64,000 nt of DNA from Siphonodentalium dalli (taxonomy: Eukaryota; Mollusca; Scaphopoda; Gadilida; Siphonodentaliidae), in assembly GCA_032622095.1 (NCBI GenBank), contig CP136067.1, forward strand, positions 178,284,556 to 178,348,555, written 5' to 3'. A model generated the notes under the pieces. It made no database searches. It was given only the letters and a program-made list of their open reading frames with translations, and was not told the DNA's origin. This document shows positions 48,613 to 59,147 of this stretch, one piece after another (positions within the stretch are counted from its first letter, which is position 1; each line of letters starts with the position of its first letter). Made by a program: the position numbers and the translations under genes.

Positions 48613-49714
48613 CTGCGAAGAGATACGTTACGGAATTGTTCAGCGTGATATCGTCTTTGAACATGTTCACTGAACAATAGATACATGTATTTTGCAATTT
48701 CTTGTCAGTTTTAAACGTGTCAATATCGATATCAACATCAATTTATTTCGTAACAAGTCCATTTACTTTTTTAGTTCCAATATCGATAATGTATTATCAT
48801 TATTTTTTGTTTGTTACCTTTTTTACCATTGTTATGTTGATATATACATTACAAATAAAGAACTTGAACTTGAACACATATTCCTCATTTTCGTATGTCA
48901 CAAAATACGTTTTGTATAGTTGTAATGATAGACATATTTCATGCTATACACGAATGCATCAATTGTTGTTTTTGAATTGTTCTTGAGATGCAGCTTCAAA
49001 ATATAGACCGGTAAATTGTTTGATAACTCGTCGCGCAAAAAGTATTTCGCACATTTTGATTTGATTGGAGCATCTGAAGCTTCTGATTGTGCCACTTGTA
49101 CAGTTCCAAAGCATTGTATTATCAACATAGCCGGTCAAATAAACTGTGATTACGTTGTTTTTGTCGAGATACCGACTTGTGATGTGGGTGGATATGTGTT
49201 TAATTTTGTATATGGACTGCAATGTCTATTATTCTCGATGAAAGGTAATAACTCTACCTCCTAGTTTTATTTTTGATTCATTCTTGTTAATTAAGATGGA
49301 GTATTGTGGATGAATATGATAATTTCTAGCACTTGTGGACACATATCTGAAATCGCGCTGTTCTCTATCATGTTGGAATATACATATAGCTGTTGTCTCA
49401 TTACATGCCAAAAATAGTCCAGTCAATAAGACTGACTCTGTGTAGAAATAACCGGAGACTCAAACATTAAATGGACTTTAACATTATACGAGCCCTGAGA
49501 TCTAAGCATTTCCATAAGTTATGATACAACAATAACAACTGACATTTGCCAGAAATAGACTTCAATTGTCTTGGATTATCAACCGTGCATTGGTGGAATT
49601 CCATATGTGTAATAAGAGATACAAATATAGAAGACAAGTACTCGAGCATGCCTATGTTTTTCTTTAAATTGTGATAGCCAATTGCATGGAAACAAAGTTC
49701 AGCCAATTCTGCCA
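48613..49714. other. Transporter intron 3, unique part
   Basis: No exon or repeat recognised between exon 4 and the 45-bp repeat. The short frames on both strands at 48692-49128 have no recognisable features. Confidence 0.5.
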
Positions 49715-49985
49715 GCGATGTGTGCGTAGCCTTATGTGTGATATTACTCACCTATTATGGCGATGTGTGCGTAGCTTATGCGTGATATTACTCACCTGTT
49801 ATGGCGATGTGTGCGTAGCCTTATGTGTGATATTACTCACCTGTTATGGCGATGTGTGCGTAGCCTTATGTGTGATAGTACTCACCTGTTATGGCGATGT
49901 ATGCGTAGCATTAAGTGTGATATTACTCAACTGTTATTGCGATGTGTGCGTATAGCCTTATGTGTGATATTACTCACCTGTTATG
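49715..49985 (-). repeat. 45-bp tandem repeat that contains the exon 3 splice donor
   Basis: Six copies of a unit of 44-47 bp end at the exon 3 boundary. On the coding strand each reads CATAACAG, then GTGAGTAATATCACACATAA and GGCTACGCACACATCGC. The last copy (highest coordinate) provides the true exon end and donor at 49976-49977. Copies 1-4 keep an AGGTGAGT donor (GT at 49750-49751, 49794-49795, 49839-49840, 49884-49885), while copy 5 has lost it (AGTTGAGT). Copy 1 reads ATAG rather than ACAG before GT. Confidence 0.9.
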
Positions 49986-50184
49986 GCGTAGTATAAAGCT
50001 ACCAACAAGTACTTGTTTCGGTAGAACGATATCCAAAACGTCGAACTCCACAGCAGAATGAGAGGAGTAACGGTCACCACGATACCGATTGCGCATGACA
50101 GCCTAGGACCAAATCGATCGAAAAATAATCCAGGGAACACGGCAAAGCCTTCTCCGAAATTTGAAAACGAAACGATGGTTTCAA
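49978..50184 (-). CDS. MFS transporter exon 3
   Basis: 207 bases encoding residues 72-139, plus split codons at both ends. The acceptor is TATTTTCCAG and the donor is ACAG|GTGAGT. The first split codon forms valine with exon 2. The peptide includes SFSNFGEGFAVFPGLFFDRF followed by GPR. The DRFGPR box (residues 93-98) is the MFS loop 2-3 signature. TM2 precedes it, TM3 follows (CAIGIVVTVTPLILLW), and the start of TM4 is at the end (YLLVALYYAIT). The frame and phase fit both neighbours, which confirms this exon. Confidence 0.9.
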
Positions 50185-50334
50185 CTGGAAAATAAATAAT
50201 TTAACATTACTGATTATATGTTTCACGCTGTATTGGATACAGCAAATGTGATATATCTTTTGGAACCTCTTTTTTCGCCTTGATATGGTTTAGAGGATAC
50301 ATGTATATCCATGACATAGTGTATTGGTCAAATT

Positions 50335-50465
50335 ACATGTAACATAGAACCTTTGGAGTATTGCGTCTTCGAAATATAGGACGTTCATGGTATTTGGTCT
50401 TCGTGACATAGGACATTTGGAGTATTGAACAGTCAGAGTATCGGACCTTCGGAATAAAGGGACGA
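50335..50465. repeat. Degenerate ~20-bp tandem repeat in intron 2
   Basis: Words of the form GTATTGCGTCTTCG, ATAGGACGTTC, GTATTTGGTCTTCG, ATAGGACATTTGGAGTATTG and GTATCGGACCTTCGG recur about six times. No function suggested. Confidence 0.55.
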
Positions 50466-50679
50466 CATCCATATGTCGACATAAACTTTAGATACCGGAA
50501 CTCTGGAAAAAAAATCTCAAAGTCATCACAGTGTTCCAGAAACTGTTGTTTACAGTTCTTCGCACGGAGTGATAAACATTCTTTATTGATACTACAACAG
50601 GAATAGACTGACTAGTATCGTGACGCTCTGTATAGCTTTATTCAATATACCGGATGTTTCTAAAACGCATTGTCCCTGA

Positions 50680-50855
50680 TTTGCGGCCATATTGGATCCA
50701 CCCAGCTGTTTTAGTGCTACAGGTCAAAGTTGTGGAGTGGCATTCCATATATGGAATTAATGAATATTCAAAATCTCCATGGATTGTTACTCCAGAACTT
50801 TGACCTGTGGCACTTATAAAGCGGAACGAGGCTGGATGGATCCAATATGGGCGTG
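50680..50855. repeat. Inverted repeat in transporter intron 2
   Basis: CCATATTGGATCCACCCAGC and ACAGGTCAAAGTTGTGGAGT pair with ACTCCAGAACTTTGACCTGT and GATGGATCCAATATGG on the right. MITE-like; no target duplication identified. Confidence 0.6.
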
Positions 50856-50929
50856 ACTTAGTAATTGCAGTAAGTCTTTCGGTGGTATATAATGTATATA
50901 ATGTCTTTATGGAAGAATTAAGTATAGGT

Positions 50930-51027
50930 TATAACCCCCTTGGGTATCTGTACAATAAATATAGACCAAGGGCGCGAAGCGGCCGCGGTCTATATTTCTT
51001 GTACAGATACCCAAGGGGGTTATGACA
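50930..51027. repeat. Near-perfect palindrome with GCGAAGC centre
   Basis: GTTATAACCCCCTTGGGTAT, CTGTACAATAAATATAGACC pair with their complements. The centre is GGGCGCGAAGCGGCCGC. A central GCGAAGC is also seen in the palindrome at 58935-59070. Confidence 0.75.
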
Positions 51028-51029
51028 TA

Positions 51030-51950
51030 TTTATTAAACGGTTCACACCCCAAGGCAAACACAATTGAGCTACATTCTATTCGACGATTACCTATCAAGT
51101 ACAATTCAATCACAAGTTAATTAAGTGGATTGTTGTGTTACATATTCCTGTTGAATAATTAGTCAAATTTTCGTTCACAATCGGCTCACTTGCGTCTGCA
51201 TCATATATCAGCATTGATAAACCATGTTGTGTTTCTTGGTAAAACAGATTCTTCCTTGTGACAATAAACTGTTTCAGCTGTTTAAGTTATTTTTCGCCTT
51301 GTTGTCATAATGGAATTATTGTTCAGAACACAGGAGACAATATGCCGGTAGTGTTCGGACTCCGAAGTGAAACTTTTCCACATTGCATGAAGTTTGTGTG
51401 ATGAAATATCACCGGCATTCATAACAAAAGACGTAAGCAAACCTGTGTATAGTGCCTGTATTTTCCGCGCACATGCATGTATATGTGAACAGTTTGTGAA
51501 ATTTTCTCAATGTATCATTCTAAAGATCATTACGTGATTATTGTGGATTATACATTCGAAACAGGTTTGGATCTCGTTCAGTTTACTTCCAATCACCCGC
51601 CCCTCCCGATAAACCAAAACATATTCAACCGAAAGTGTTGGTCCCCCACCCATGCAGACCACCCCCTATATGTCCGTGTTTTGACTTACCGAGTGACTGG
51701 TGCGATCATTATCATTGCGCATTGTTAGAATTTCACACCTACCGCTCCGACCTTCTTTCAGCTTACTATCCAATTAATGTAAATTTATTTGTGATATATA
51801 GCGTAAGTCTGTATTTTGGCCCCGTTGAAATACAGATTCATACAAGAAATATTGTTCATGAATTGGAGCAATTTGATTGGCCGAGGGGTGTGAACCGGTT
51901 TATAAACTTAGTTATCGAACTAGTTTAGGCCACCAGCAGCAAACTTAGAT
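51030..51950. other. Transporter intron 2, no exon recognised
   Basis: Frames at 51510-51728 and 51635-51928 on the plus strand have no recognisable domains and would run antisense to the gene. Confidence 0.45.
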
Positions 51951-51959
51951 TCTACATTT

Positions 51960-52470
51960 GAATCCATCGGCACATCCTGCAGCCCGAATTTATTAGAGAG
52001 TTATGTTTTGAAAATTTACAGACTTGTTCAGGATCACCTCTGTCGAATTTGAAAGACTTTCGATGAACATGACCACCGGCAGCCATCTTTGATTTTAATC
52101 TTTCCATTACTTAATACTTTAGTACACGATAAAGAAAACATCCCTAATGCGATCGTCAAAAAACTTCATATGGATTTTCTGGGTGACCAATAGATAGGAG
52201 CCATCATTTTTTTTTCAAAATTCGTTAACGACATTCCACCAGCGGCCATCTTGGATTTTACTCTTTGTTTGACAAAATCCTTCGGCACAATATACAGGCC
52301 ACATTCCTCATCCGATCGTCACCAAACTTCAATTTGACTTTTGTGGTCGACAAATCGTATCAGGAACTCGCAAGTTCACTATTTGTGGTCGTAATAATTG
52401 AATTGATATACATGTATGTGTATTATGACTACCGGACACCCAAGCATATGACCGCCTTTTGTCGGTAGAT
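51960..52470. repeat. Degenerate ~180-bp tandem repeat
   Basis: About three units share ACCAGCGGCCATCTTGGATT, TTGACAAAATC, CTCATCCGATCGTCACCAAA and CTTCAATTTGACTTT. The ATCCAAGATGGC core is related to words at 8-35, 30305 and 42790. Confidence 0.5.
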
Positions 52471-52575
52471 TTCAAATCTATATTTCGACGTCCCTACGTT
52501 TGATTCTGTTGATTTATATATCAACAGGACATTCCGAGACATGTTATTTCATATATATATGCGGATTATCATATA

Positions 52576-52774
52576 CAGTAATGCTCTAATTAATCGACTC
52601 CTTAACCACAGCAGAAGTATGGGTAACTTTTCAGGATTTAGTCGGAAATATGGCTTGTTGCCATTCGCCGAGAGCTTTCCGATGAATGGCAGCAAGCCAT
52701 ATTTCCCACTAAATCCTGAAAAGTTACCCATAATTCTGCTGTGGTTAAGGAGTCGATTAATTAGAGCATTACTG
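52576..52774. mobile_element. Palindromic MITE with TA borders
   Basis: Two inverted halves start CAGTAATGCTCTAATTAATC and meet near 52675. TA lies outside each end. The arms include CTTAACCACAGCAGAA, ATGGGTAACTTTTCAGGATT and TAGTCGGAAATATGGCTTG. A second partial right end follows at 52783-52826. A sister copy is at 61341-61553. TA borders with CAGT ends fit a Tc1/mariner-type non-autonomous element. Confidence 0.8.
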
Positions 52775-53001
52775 TATGTGTATTCTGCTGTGGTCAAGGA
52801 GTCGATTAATTAGAGCATAACTGTATGTGTTTTTATCCTAATCGGACTTGTGAGAATTCTCGATAGTGTATAGAATAATATATTGGACTATTTTGGTTTC
52901 TCCATGGCAGGGGCCTGTGAATCTAAGTGATTCCATAAACATTTGTGTTGCGTGTTGGCGATCGGATATGGGACTTCCGTAGTGTTAGCTTTTGTACGAA
53001 C

Positions 53002-53143
53002 CTTCAGTTTGAGTATAATTGAATGTGGATTTCAGGTCATTTGCATAAACGCTGAAGGCGAACACCGAGCCGCTGACCAGTTTCTCAAGGCAGCACACGA
53101 ATAACCCGACATAACAAAGGGTCCTGGTGCGTTTGTGATTAGC
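53002..53143 (-). CDS. MFS transporter exon 2
   Basis: 142 bases encoding residues 24-70 and the first base of codon 71. The acceptor is a clear TTTTTTGTCACTTTCAG. The donor is GAAG|GTTCGT, weaker than the others. The peptide starts ANHKRTR, then TM1 (YVGLFVCCLEKLVSGSVFAF), then SVYANDLKSTFNYTQTE. A chain of the form 'FSVYxxxLKxxFxYTQTEVxTIxSF' is the hallmark of the nodulin-like MFS domain, and the join to exon 3 gives it without a gap. This exon has no ATG-started frame and was found by reading the conserved motif and splice sites. Confidence 0.9.
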
Positions 53144-53204
53144 CTGAAAGTGACAAAAAAGGAATACATGTGTGAGCGGTAAACATAAAAGGCACCATTG
53201 ACTT

Positions 53205-53420
53205 TAAAGGTACACAATCCGATCAGACGCTCCTAAATTACTATTTCTTTGGCTTCGGGTCTTACAAAATATTAGATTCGAGTCGAGGAACCCACCCAAA
53301 CAGCTCAGAGTGATCAAATATCGATTTTTGAAGTTTGTTATTTCTCCAGATGTGTAATAACATGTGGCCCAGAAACACGTGGTCAAACGGAGGGTCTCGG
53401 ACAAAATTGCGGATGAAGAT
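53205..53420. mobile_element. Half copy of the 5039-5508 palindromic MITE
   Basis: TTTAAAGGTACACAATCCGA, GATTCGAGTCGAGGAACCCA, CAGCTCAGAGTGATCAAATA and TCGATTTTTGAA match one arm of 5039-5508. The second arm is missing. It lies in transporter intron 1. Confidence 0.65.
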
Positions 53421-53483
53421 GATAAGTGATAATACGTTCATATTTTGTTGAACAAAATGTTGATAAATAACAAGTTTTGGGAT

Positions 53484-53665
53484 ATATAGTTTGTTGGAAA
53501 AATATTGGAAGGCATAGTAGCTTACGGAATGTAAACATACGACAAACCGGAAGTCAAAGTTCACCTGGCACTATTTCCTGTTATCAAACGAACGTTTTCT
53601 ATCACAATTTATAGAATGCGTTTATTGAATGGAATAAGGGTAGGATCATGTAATAAATTGGTTTT
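53484..53665. repeat. Dispersed repeat, relative of 45592-45780
   Basis: Shared words are listed under 45592-45780. Located in transporter intron 1. Confidence 0.65.
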
Positions 53666-54032
53666 CTACATGTACCTTAATGATCTGTCCAGGTGACAAC
53701 TTACATTATAGTATCGAATTGCTCTCGAATTTGGTAAGGGGGTTACTCCAGGTCAAGGATTCGGTCTGATCAGTTTTGAATGAACTATGCCCATTTACGA
53801 ATCGGGGTTTATGAACTAAGTCCAGATGATAACTGCATAGTGTGTTGTGTTGTTTTCTGGTTAATAACAACTTTGGATTGTGGATTATTTGCATGAAAAT
53901 ACAAGCCATTTTCAAATTTCGGTCCGATCCGACCCTTTTTGTCGTAGTTATCCCCCTTCTAGACTTAGAATTTGCACATTATGTTACTTCAGGTTTCAAA
54001 CTGCCATTGAGCTTTCAGTTATATACATGTAC

Positions 54033-54101
54033 CTGTGATTTTGCTCGTCCTACAAGTGGTTGTTGGTCTCCCGCCTCGACTGACCGGTCCGGGCCTTCCA
54101 T
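54033..54101 (-). CDS. MFS transporter exon 1 (start)
   Basis: Encodes the first 23 residues, MEGPDRSVEAGDQQPLVGRA and three more, ending at donor CACAG|GTACAT in phase 0, which joins exon 2 exactly. I chose this ATG because nodulin-like MFS proteins begin with a short polar cytosolic tail before TM1. An upstream in-frame ATG at 54242 would add 47 residues including a hydrophobic stretch, giving an extra helix. The DQQPLV segment resembles acidic-dileucine sorting signals of endolysosomal proteins. It does not match the strict consensus, so this is only a hint. The +4 G fits an initiation context but the -3 base is T. Confidence 0.7.
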
Positions 54102-54109
54102 GTAGACCG

Positions 54110-54780
54110 TGAAGATGGTGTTGGCGGGACGTTCTACGCTCGGAAATGGTCCATAAGATGCGAAACAACCAGTTCCTCCCCCTAGAATAGACAATATAAA
54201 TTGCGAGAATAATGAGTAATATCGATTCCTCTCGACTGGCAATTCGTTTTGCTAATCTATAGTAATAGTAAAATGAATCAAACGTCAATTTCAAATTTAT
54301 ATATTATACTGAAATATACAGAGCAGTGATCATTTCAAATTTTATATTTGTCAAAATGTCTTGTTTCACTTTTCATCCTCTAAATTCGACCTTTACTTCA
54401 TCCATGTCTCTATTTTCCACTCCATATCCTTTGTCTCCTACCTCTCGATCTCTAATACTATCTTTTCAGTACGCAATACTGTTCTTTTCTGAGGAGATGG
54501 CTCCATATAAGCGCCTGGCGCTTGATGTCAAATCCTCTTCTCTCTCAGACTTATCATACTTACACACATATATATATATATATATAGTAATATCGGGTGA
54601 GTTCCAATATCACTGAAAGGATCAAGTTACTAAATTTTGATATTGTTTCAGCCGTGAAACGCAAGGATGTACATCTTCAATGTGTATTATTCCACGAAGA
54701 TTGGCGAGCGGCCTTTAAACGGGTATGTACACTACATCTGGCCGTTATTGCTGTTGATATTATTATTGTTGTTGTTTGTT

Positions 54781-54814
<34 letters not shown>

Positions 54815-55330
54815 CTGCTGCTGCTGTTATTGTTGTTGCTGCTACTCAACTTGTGAAATTAATTACGAATAGTTCAAATTAAAACAAAAACAAAATAAGA
54901 TAAGACCAGATCAGTTGAAAAAACAGCAAATTAAAACATTGAATTAAGCTTTAAAATATATATAGGCTAAATAAATAATAGTAAAACCATTGATTTTTAA
55001 TGATGAATTCAATTGTTTTCTGTGGTAATTCGCACATTAATTTAATAAGACAGCAATTTAATCGGTGCCGTGACATAGGTGAATATCCGTAAGATAATTA
55101 CCTCTGTATGGTAGAGATTGATTTTTGTCGAGATTGCAAATATTTCGTATTGTGGCAGATATAATTCCCACGATGCATGGTTTACTCAACCTTCACATCA
55201 TGTGCAATTAATTTAGACGCACGCTGCTGCATGCAGGGACCAGAATGAAGGTTTCAATTTGTGAGTGGTAACTTCTCCGTGTTCAAATATTATGGGCAGT
55301 CGACTGTTATGAGGTAGAAATCACATTAGA
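54110..55330. other. Upstream of the transporter gene
   Basis: Expected to hold the 5' UTR and promoter; no TATA box placed. A TA run lies at about 54571-54586 and a GTT/GCT-rich microsatellite at 54747-54846 (GTTGTTGTTGTTGCTGCTGC). No other exon recognised. Confidence 0.5.
54747..54846. repeat. (GTT)n/(GCT)n microsatellite
   Basis: About 100 bases of imperfect GTT repeats with GAT and GCT variants, roughly 650 bases upstream of the transporter start. Confidence 0.85.
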
Positions 55331-55335
55331 ACGTT

Positions 55336-56897
55336 TACTACACCCACATATGTATCTACTAAATATAAAGTCAATAAAAGAACGAGAACAATTTTGTAGA
55401 TTGCGAATTAGCTCTCAATTGAAAAAGGCAGACATAAGCGGCCCCCAACGCCCGCTAATGAACGAGTATGCAAATATTGTGACTCAGGGTCTGTTGAATA
55501 GTGCTGAAACGATTAGTGAATTTCAAAGTCGACTAGTCCAGGCCTAAAAGTCGCGTTGCGTCGACTAGTCTGTACCCGATATCAAAACTTTCAAACATAA
55601 CATGGTACGGAAAATTCATCATACATGGCGTACAATGGTGACGATGTAATTACGTCTATTGCGTAGCGCATTTCCCTGCATAGACACCAATTTATTAATA
55701 ATACAGTAATATAAACATTTTCATATCCAACACACTGAATGTACAGTAAACATTTCATAGTTTTATCCAACACACTGAATGTAATTATATAATTAGACAT
55801 GTGGTGGATAATGATTAGAAACACAATCTTTTATAAAGGTTTTAAATTTAATATCAGCGTTCGAGATTTTGTTTAAGTTATGTCATCACCAATATACATG
55901 TACCAGTGCCGAGCGGGGTCACTATAAAATGTTAATGTTCCGACTAAATACGCCTATAGTATAGGCTACGTTGTAGAATACAATAGCCAGTTATTGATGT
56001 CAGTACCATTTATATACGGTAGCACCAATGACGTCACCTTAAGCGACCTTCACACAGCGTCGCATCATAATCCGACGGTGAGACCAATCGAAATATACAC
56101 AGTGTCATGGATCAAAGCGGTCTCTGACAAATTATAAAGCCGCGTCAATCATTGCCATCATGTCGCAGTGATGTCTTTGAACTCAAACGACAAGTGAGAC
56201 ATTGTGTTGTCAATTTCATTCTTTCAATTAATACTAATAGTCGGGTCATCGTGTGTGTCCATACTAGTAAAACTGTCAATTCCGGGTGCCACCAAACGTT
56301 ATACTTACCGTAACTTACGCGCAGTTAACACCGATTATGCCGGAATCAATCTTTAAAACATTATACATGTAACTAATTAATACACTATGTTCCGACTAGT
56401 CGACGGCAAAATTCAGAGTCGACGTCCTGACATTTCAGCATCGAATACAGCTAGTCGATTAATCGTTTCAACCCTACTGTTGAAGATGAAAAACATTTCG
56501 TTCTTTATTGTCAAAAATATGTCGAATTGAGAAAAGACCTTTTCGAGAAACTAGCAGCGATAAACATTATGTTCACAGAATCCAGCGACTTGGAGAAATT
56601 TATATATATCATGCGAAACGATGAGGAGCAATCCAGCGATGTGATCAGCAAAGCTATGAGCAACTTTTTCATAGCACGCGAGACTACTAGCAGCTGAAGT
56701 TAGATAATAGGCCTACTCAATCTTTCAAACACCAACTGGCACTACTGACTTAATACCAACCAAATAATTATTGTATAGATGTATATATGTCTTGTGTTAA
56801 AATGTGTTATTTTGCATATTGTTATGTCACCATTATGTATACATGCATACGGCTCTCACGAGCGTCTTTATGCTAATAAATATATCTATCTATCTAT
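55336..56897 (+). pseudogene. 5'-truncated LINE C-terminus, split by a hAT element
   Basis: The first part (55336-55490) reads YLLNIKSIKEREQFCRLRIS, then after one frameshift IEKGRHKRPPTPANERVCKY and CDSGSVE. The hAT insertion (55499-56476) interrupts. After it the frame resumes exactly: DEKHFVLYCQKYVELRKDLF and on to TGA near 56696. The CxxC plus VEDEKHF..YC block is the typical C-terminal zinc-binding end of such LINE polymerases. The 3' UTR ends GCTAATAAATATATC and a TATC tail. The same family as 7535-8800, judged by the matching RIS..LAIESGRW block. Confidence 0.85.
55499..56476. mobile_element. Non-autonomous hAT element with perfect 8-bp target duplication
   Basis: CTGTTGAA stands at both 55491-55498 and 56477-56484. 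The element starts TAGTGCTGAAACGATTAG and ends TCGATTAATCGTTTCAACCCTA on the same strand, that is, imperfect inverted ends of the TAGGGTTGAAACGATTAATC type. Eight-base duplication plus these ends fit the hAT superfamily. Subterminal GTCGACTAGTC words recur at about 55530, 55560 and 56396. No transposase frame. Confidence 0.9.
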
Positions 56898-57043
56898 GCA
56901 TGGTCTGATAACGTATGTAACGTGTGTATACCAATAGCAAAACACTCAACACCATGCAGCGGGACCTCATTAATCCCACTTTGGATCAGCAGGATCCACA
57001 CTGATGTGTTTCACAATGAGCCATGGTGAACATTCTTGTTGTG

Positions 57044-57180
57044 GATTGATAGATAGATAGATAGATTTATTCAGCAAAAGACGCCCCATTATAGGGACAG
57101 GTTGCCATGTATAATAATATTAACAGTGTATCATGTGACATCATACAATATATTGACATTACATACATTGAATAATAGTG

Positions 57181-57185
<5 letters not shown>
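57044..57185 (-). mobile_element. LINE 3' end, inverted relative to 55336-56897
   Basis: The minus strand reads GGGGCGTCTTTTGCTGAATA with AATCTATCTATC tail, close to GCGTCTTTATGCTAATAAAT with its TATC tail at 56860-56897. Two family members therefore meet tail to tail, about 145 bases apart. Only 3' UTR remains. Confidence 0.65.

Positions 57186-57231
<46 letters not shown>
57184..57231. repeat. (TA)n microsatellite
   Basis: About 48 bases of uninterrupted TA repeat, next to the LINE 3' remnant. Confidence 0.95.
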
Positions 57232-57234
<3 letters not shown>

Positions 57235-57393
57235 TTGATTGCGTATATTCTTATCTGTAGAGTGAGTTATGTTACATGATTCAACACACGTAATTTGTCT
57301 AGTTTAACTGTGATCTGGCCTCGAATAACCGCTTGACTACGTTGCAGATATGAATCGACAAACATCGTGGAGACGGACAAGTTTAACTTGTAG

Positions 57394-57512
57394 CGTATGT
57401 TGCCATTACCAGTGGAGGTGACCTAACTCCTAGACTATACACGTACATGGCGAAACCATTACCATTGGAGGTGACCTAACTCCTAGACTATACACGTACA
57501 CGGCCAAACCAT
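57394..57512. repeat. Tandem duplication of ~60 bp
   Basis: CCATTACCA.TGGAGGTGACC and TAACTCCTAGACTATACACG occur twice in a row with three or four differences. Confidence 0.85.
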
Positions 57513-57697
57513 TTAGAAGATTTATGACCAATGTGTAGAATAATATTCTTATAGCCAAGATGAATAATCAAATCTTATGATAACCGATTGAGCGATCAGG
57601 CAGAGATCTTAATCTGATTGAAGCCAATTAAGCGTATCGCTGGTCGCATTATGGCAGCTTGTTCTCGCCACCATTATTTACAAGTTTCGCTAGATCC

Positions 57698-58082
57698 AGA
57701 TTGTTTTACCCTGTGCCAATGCATTCTCTTATATATGCGAGTCGACCATAGGTCGCCTCGCATATATAAGAGAATGCATTGGCCTAACATTTTTTTTACA
57801 ATTTTAATAATTTTTTCTTGTATTCTTTAACAATTTCACCCACACAGAGCCCCAGACAAACATGAGCAGACGACACTCTTCTAGATGCTTCTATATATAT
57901 GTGGGGCTCCCTACAGGGTAATGGATGATTTTTATTTTATGTCCTAAAAATTGCAAGAAACATTTTTTTTATTTTAAATGATAAAAAATTGTTAGGCCAA
58001 TGCATTCTCTTATATATGCGAGACGACCTATGGTCGACTCGCACATATAAGAGAATGCATTGGCACAGGGTAAAAAAAATCT
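57698..58082. mobile_element. Paired-hairpin MITE, family i core without the outer repeat
   Basis: The ends are AGATTGTTTTACCCTGTGCC and GGCACAGGGTAAAAAAAATCT. Hairpins are at 57715-57783 and 57996-58064. The middle matches the 9660 copy (CCCCAGACAAACATGAGCAG, GTAATGGATGATTTTTATTT). The ATATGTGACCCGCC outer repeat is absent, which shows that the hairpin pair is the unit that moves or is bounded separately. Confidence 0.8.
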
Positions 58083-58089
58083 AGGTTTG

Positions 58090-58930
58090 GCGCCGTAAAA
58101 TCATCTGACTGTTCCCGCCATGTGCATCTCCATACATGTAACAATACCATAGCTACATACGTTACACGTTACATGTATACGTGTGGCTGAATCTGGTTAT
58201 TTTCTTGACTTGTTCAATCTGTTAATGGCCGCGATAAAATGACATGTTGTGGAAATTGTGAATCTGTGTAATGGCATTTCCGTTGCATATCGTCGGTGAA
58301 ATTCCAAAAGGTCGAAAAACGAAAAAAAAATCCGATTTTGGCGCGAAATGTTTTTATTATAAATTCGGAATATGCGGCCCCGATTACACAGTATATGCTC
58401 CTATCCCCAATTATTTTACATTCAGAAATAGGCTTATACATCATGTGACAAATTTACATGTTTCCGCTTGGCCAATTCGCTTATTGTGGAAATGTCGTAT
58501 AAATTATATGACATTTCTGAAGTTAACATCGCCAGTTATTACGTCATTTTTTTCTTCCAAAATACGTCGTAAAACACGCGGTGTTTTTAAAGCCAAGAGC
58601 ACTATTTGCATAATTCTACCAATATTCACACATATTCATTTGTTTTATTATAGAATACTATGTGATACACTATAATTTGATATACATATAATGTTATGTG
58701 CACCCAATATGAGTCATTACTATGTGTATGTAGCAATATTTCCCAATTGGTGTTCACCATCAGTCATGCAACTCTACAGTCGCATATATGCGAGAACGTT
58801 GCACATTGAATTGCTAACTTTTAGATGTACATTTCGGATTAATCCAGGTAAGATCATCTAGAGATTTCACCACACAGTTCTCTTATCTTGAAAATACAAT
58901 GAACTTCATATACCATGAAGTTATTATAAA
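58090..58930. other. Intergenic, no gene recognised
   Basis: A 134-codon plus-strand frame at 58271-58675 has a basic start and aromatic-rich body but no recognised domain and no splice or start support. I treat it as chance. Confidence 0.45.
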
Positions 58931-58934
58931 AGTG

Positions 58935-59070
58935 TGTGTACAGTATGTGTTTTACTTGTACGAGTCCAGGTTGTGTTGAAAAGTCATATTGGACGAGACG
59001 CGAAGCGTCGAGTCCAATATGACTTTTCACCACAACCTGGATGAGTACAAGAAAAACACATACTGTACAC
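58935..59070. repeat. Near-perfect palindrome with GCGAAGC centre
   Basis: GTGTACAGTATGTGTTTTAC, CAGGTTGTG and AAAAGTCATATTGGACGAGA pair with their complements. The centre is GACGCGAAGCGTC. A shorter relative with AAAAGTCATATTGGACTAGA lies at 59148-59192. Confidence 0.8.
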
Positions 59071-59147
59071 AACATTGTTCAGTAACATTTTTATTATCCA
59101 TCTGTGTGTTTATCCAAAAGACGTCACACGCAATCCCGATATTTTTT

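Noticed and set aside
49671-49996. Plus-strand frames with repeated CVRSLMCDITHLLWR-like peptides
   Set aside because: Antisense translation of the 45-bp repeat over the transporter exon edge.
54102-54242. Upstream ATG of the transporter giving a 47-residue extension with a hydrophobic segment
   Set aside because: It would add a helix before the standard MFS TM1. The downstream ATG gives the usual short polar tail. Not excluded without cDNA.
58271-58675. 134-codon plus-strand frame
   Set aside because: No recognisable domain, no splice context, no paralogue; composition fits chance in AT-rich DNA.
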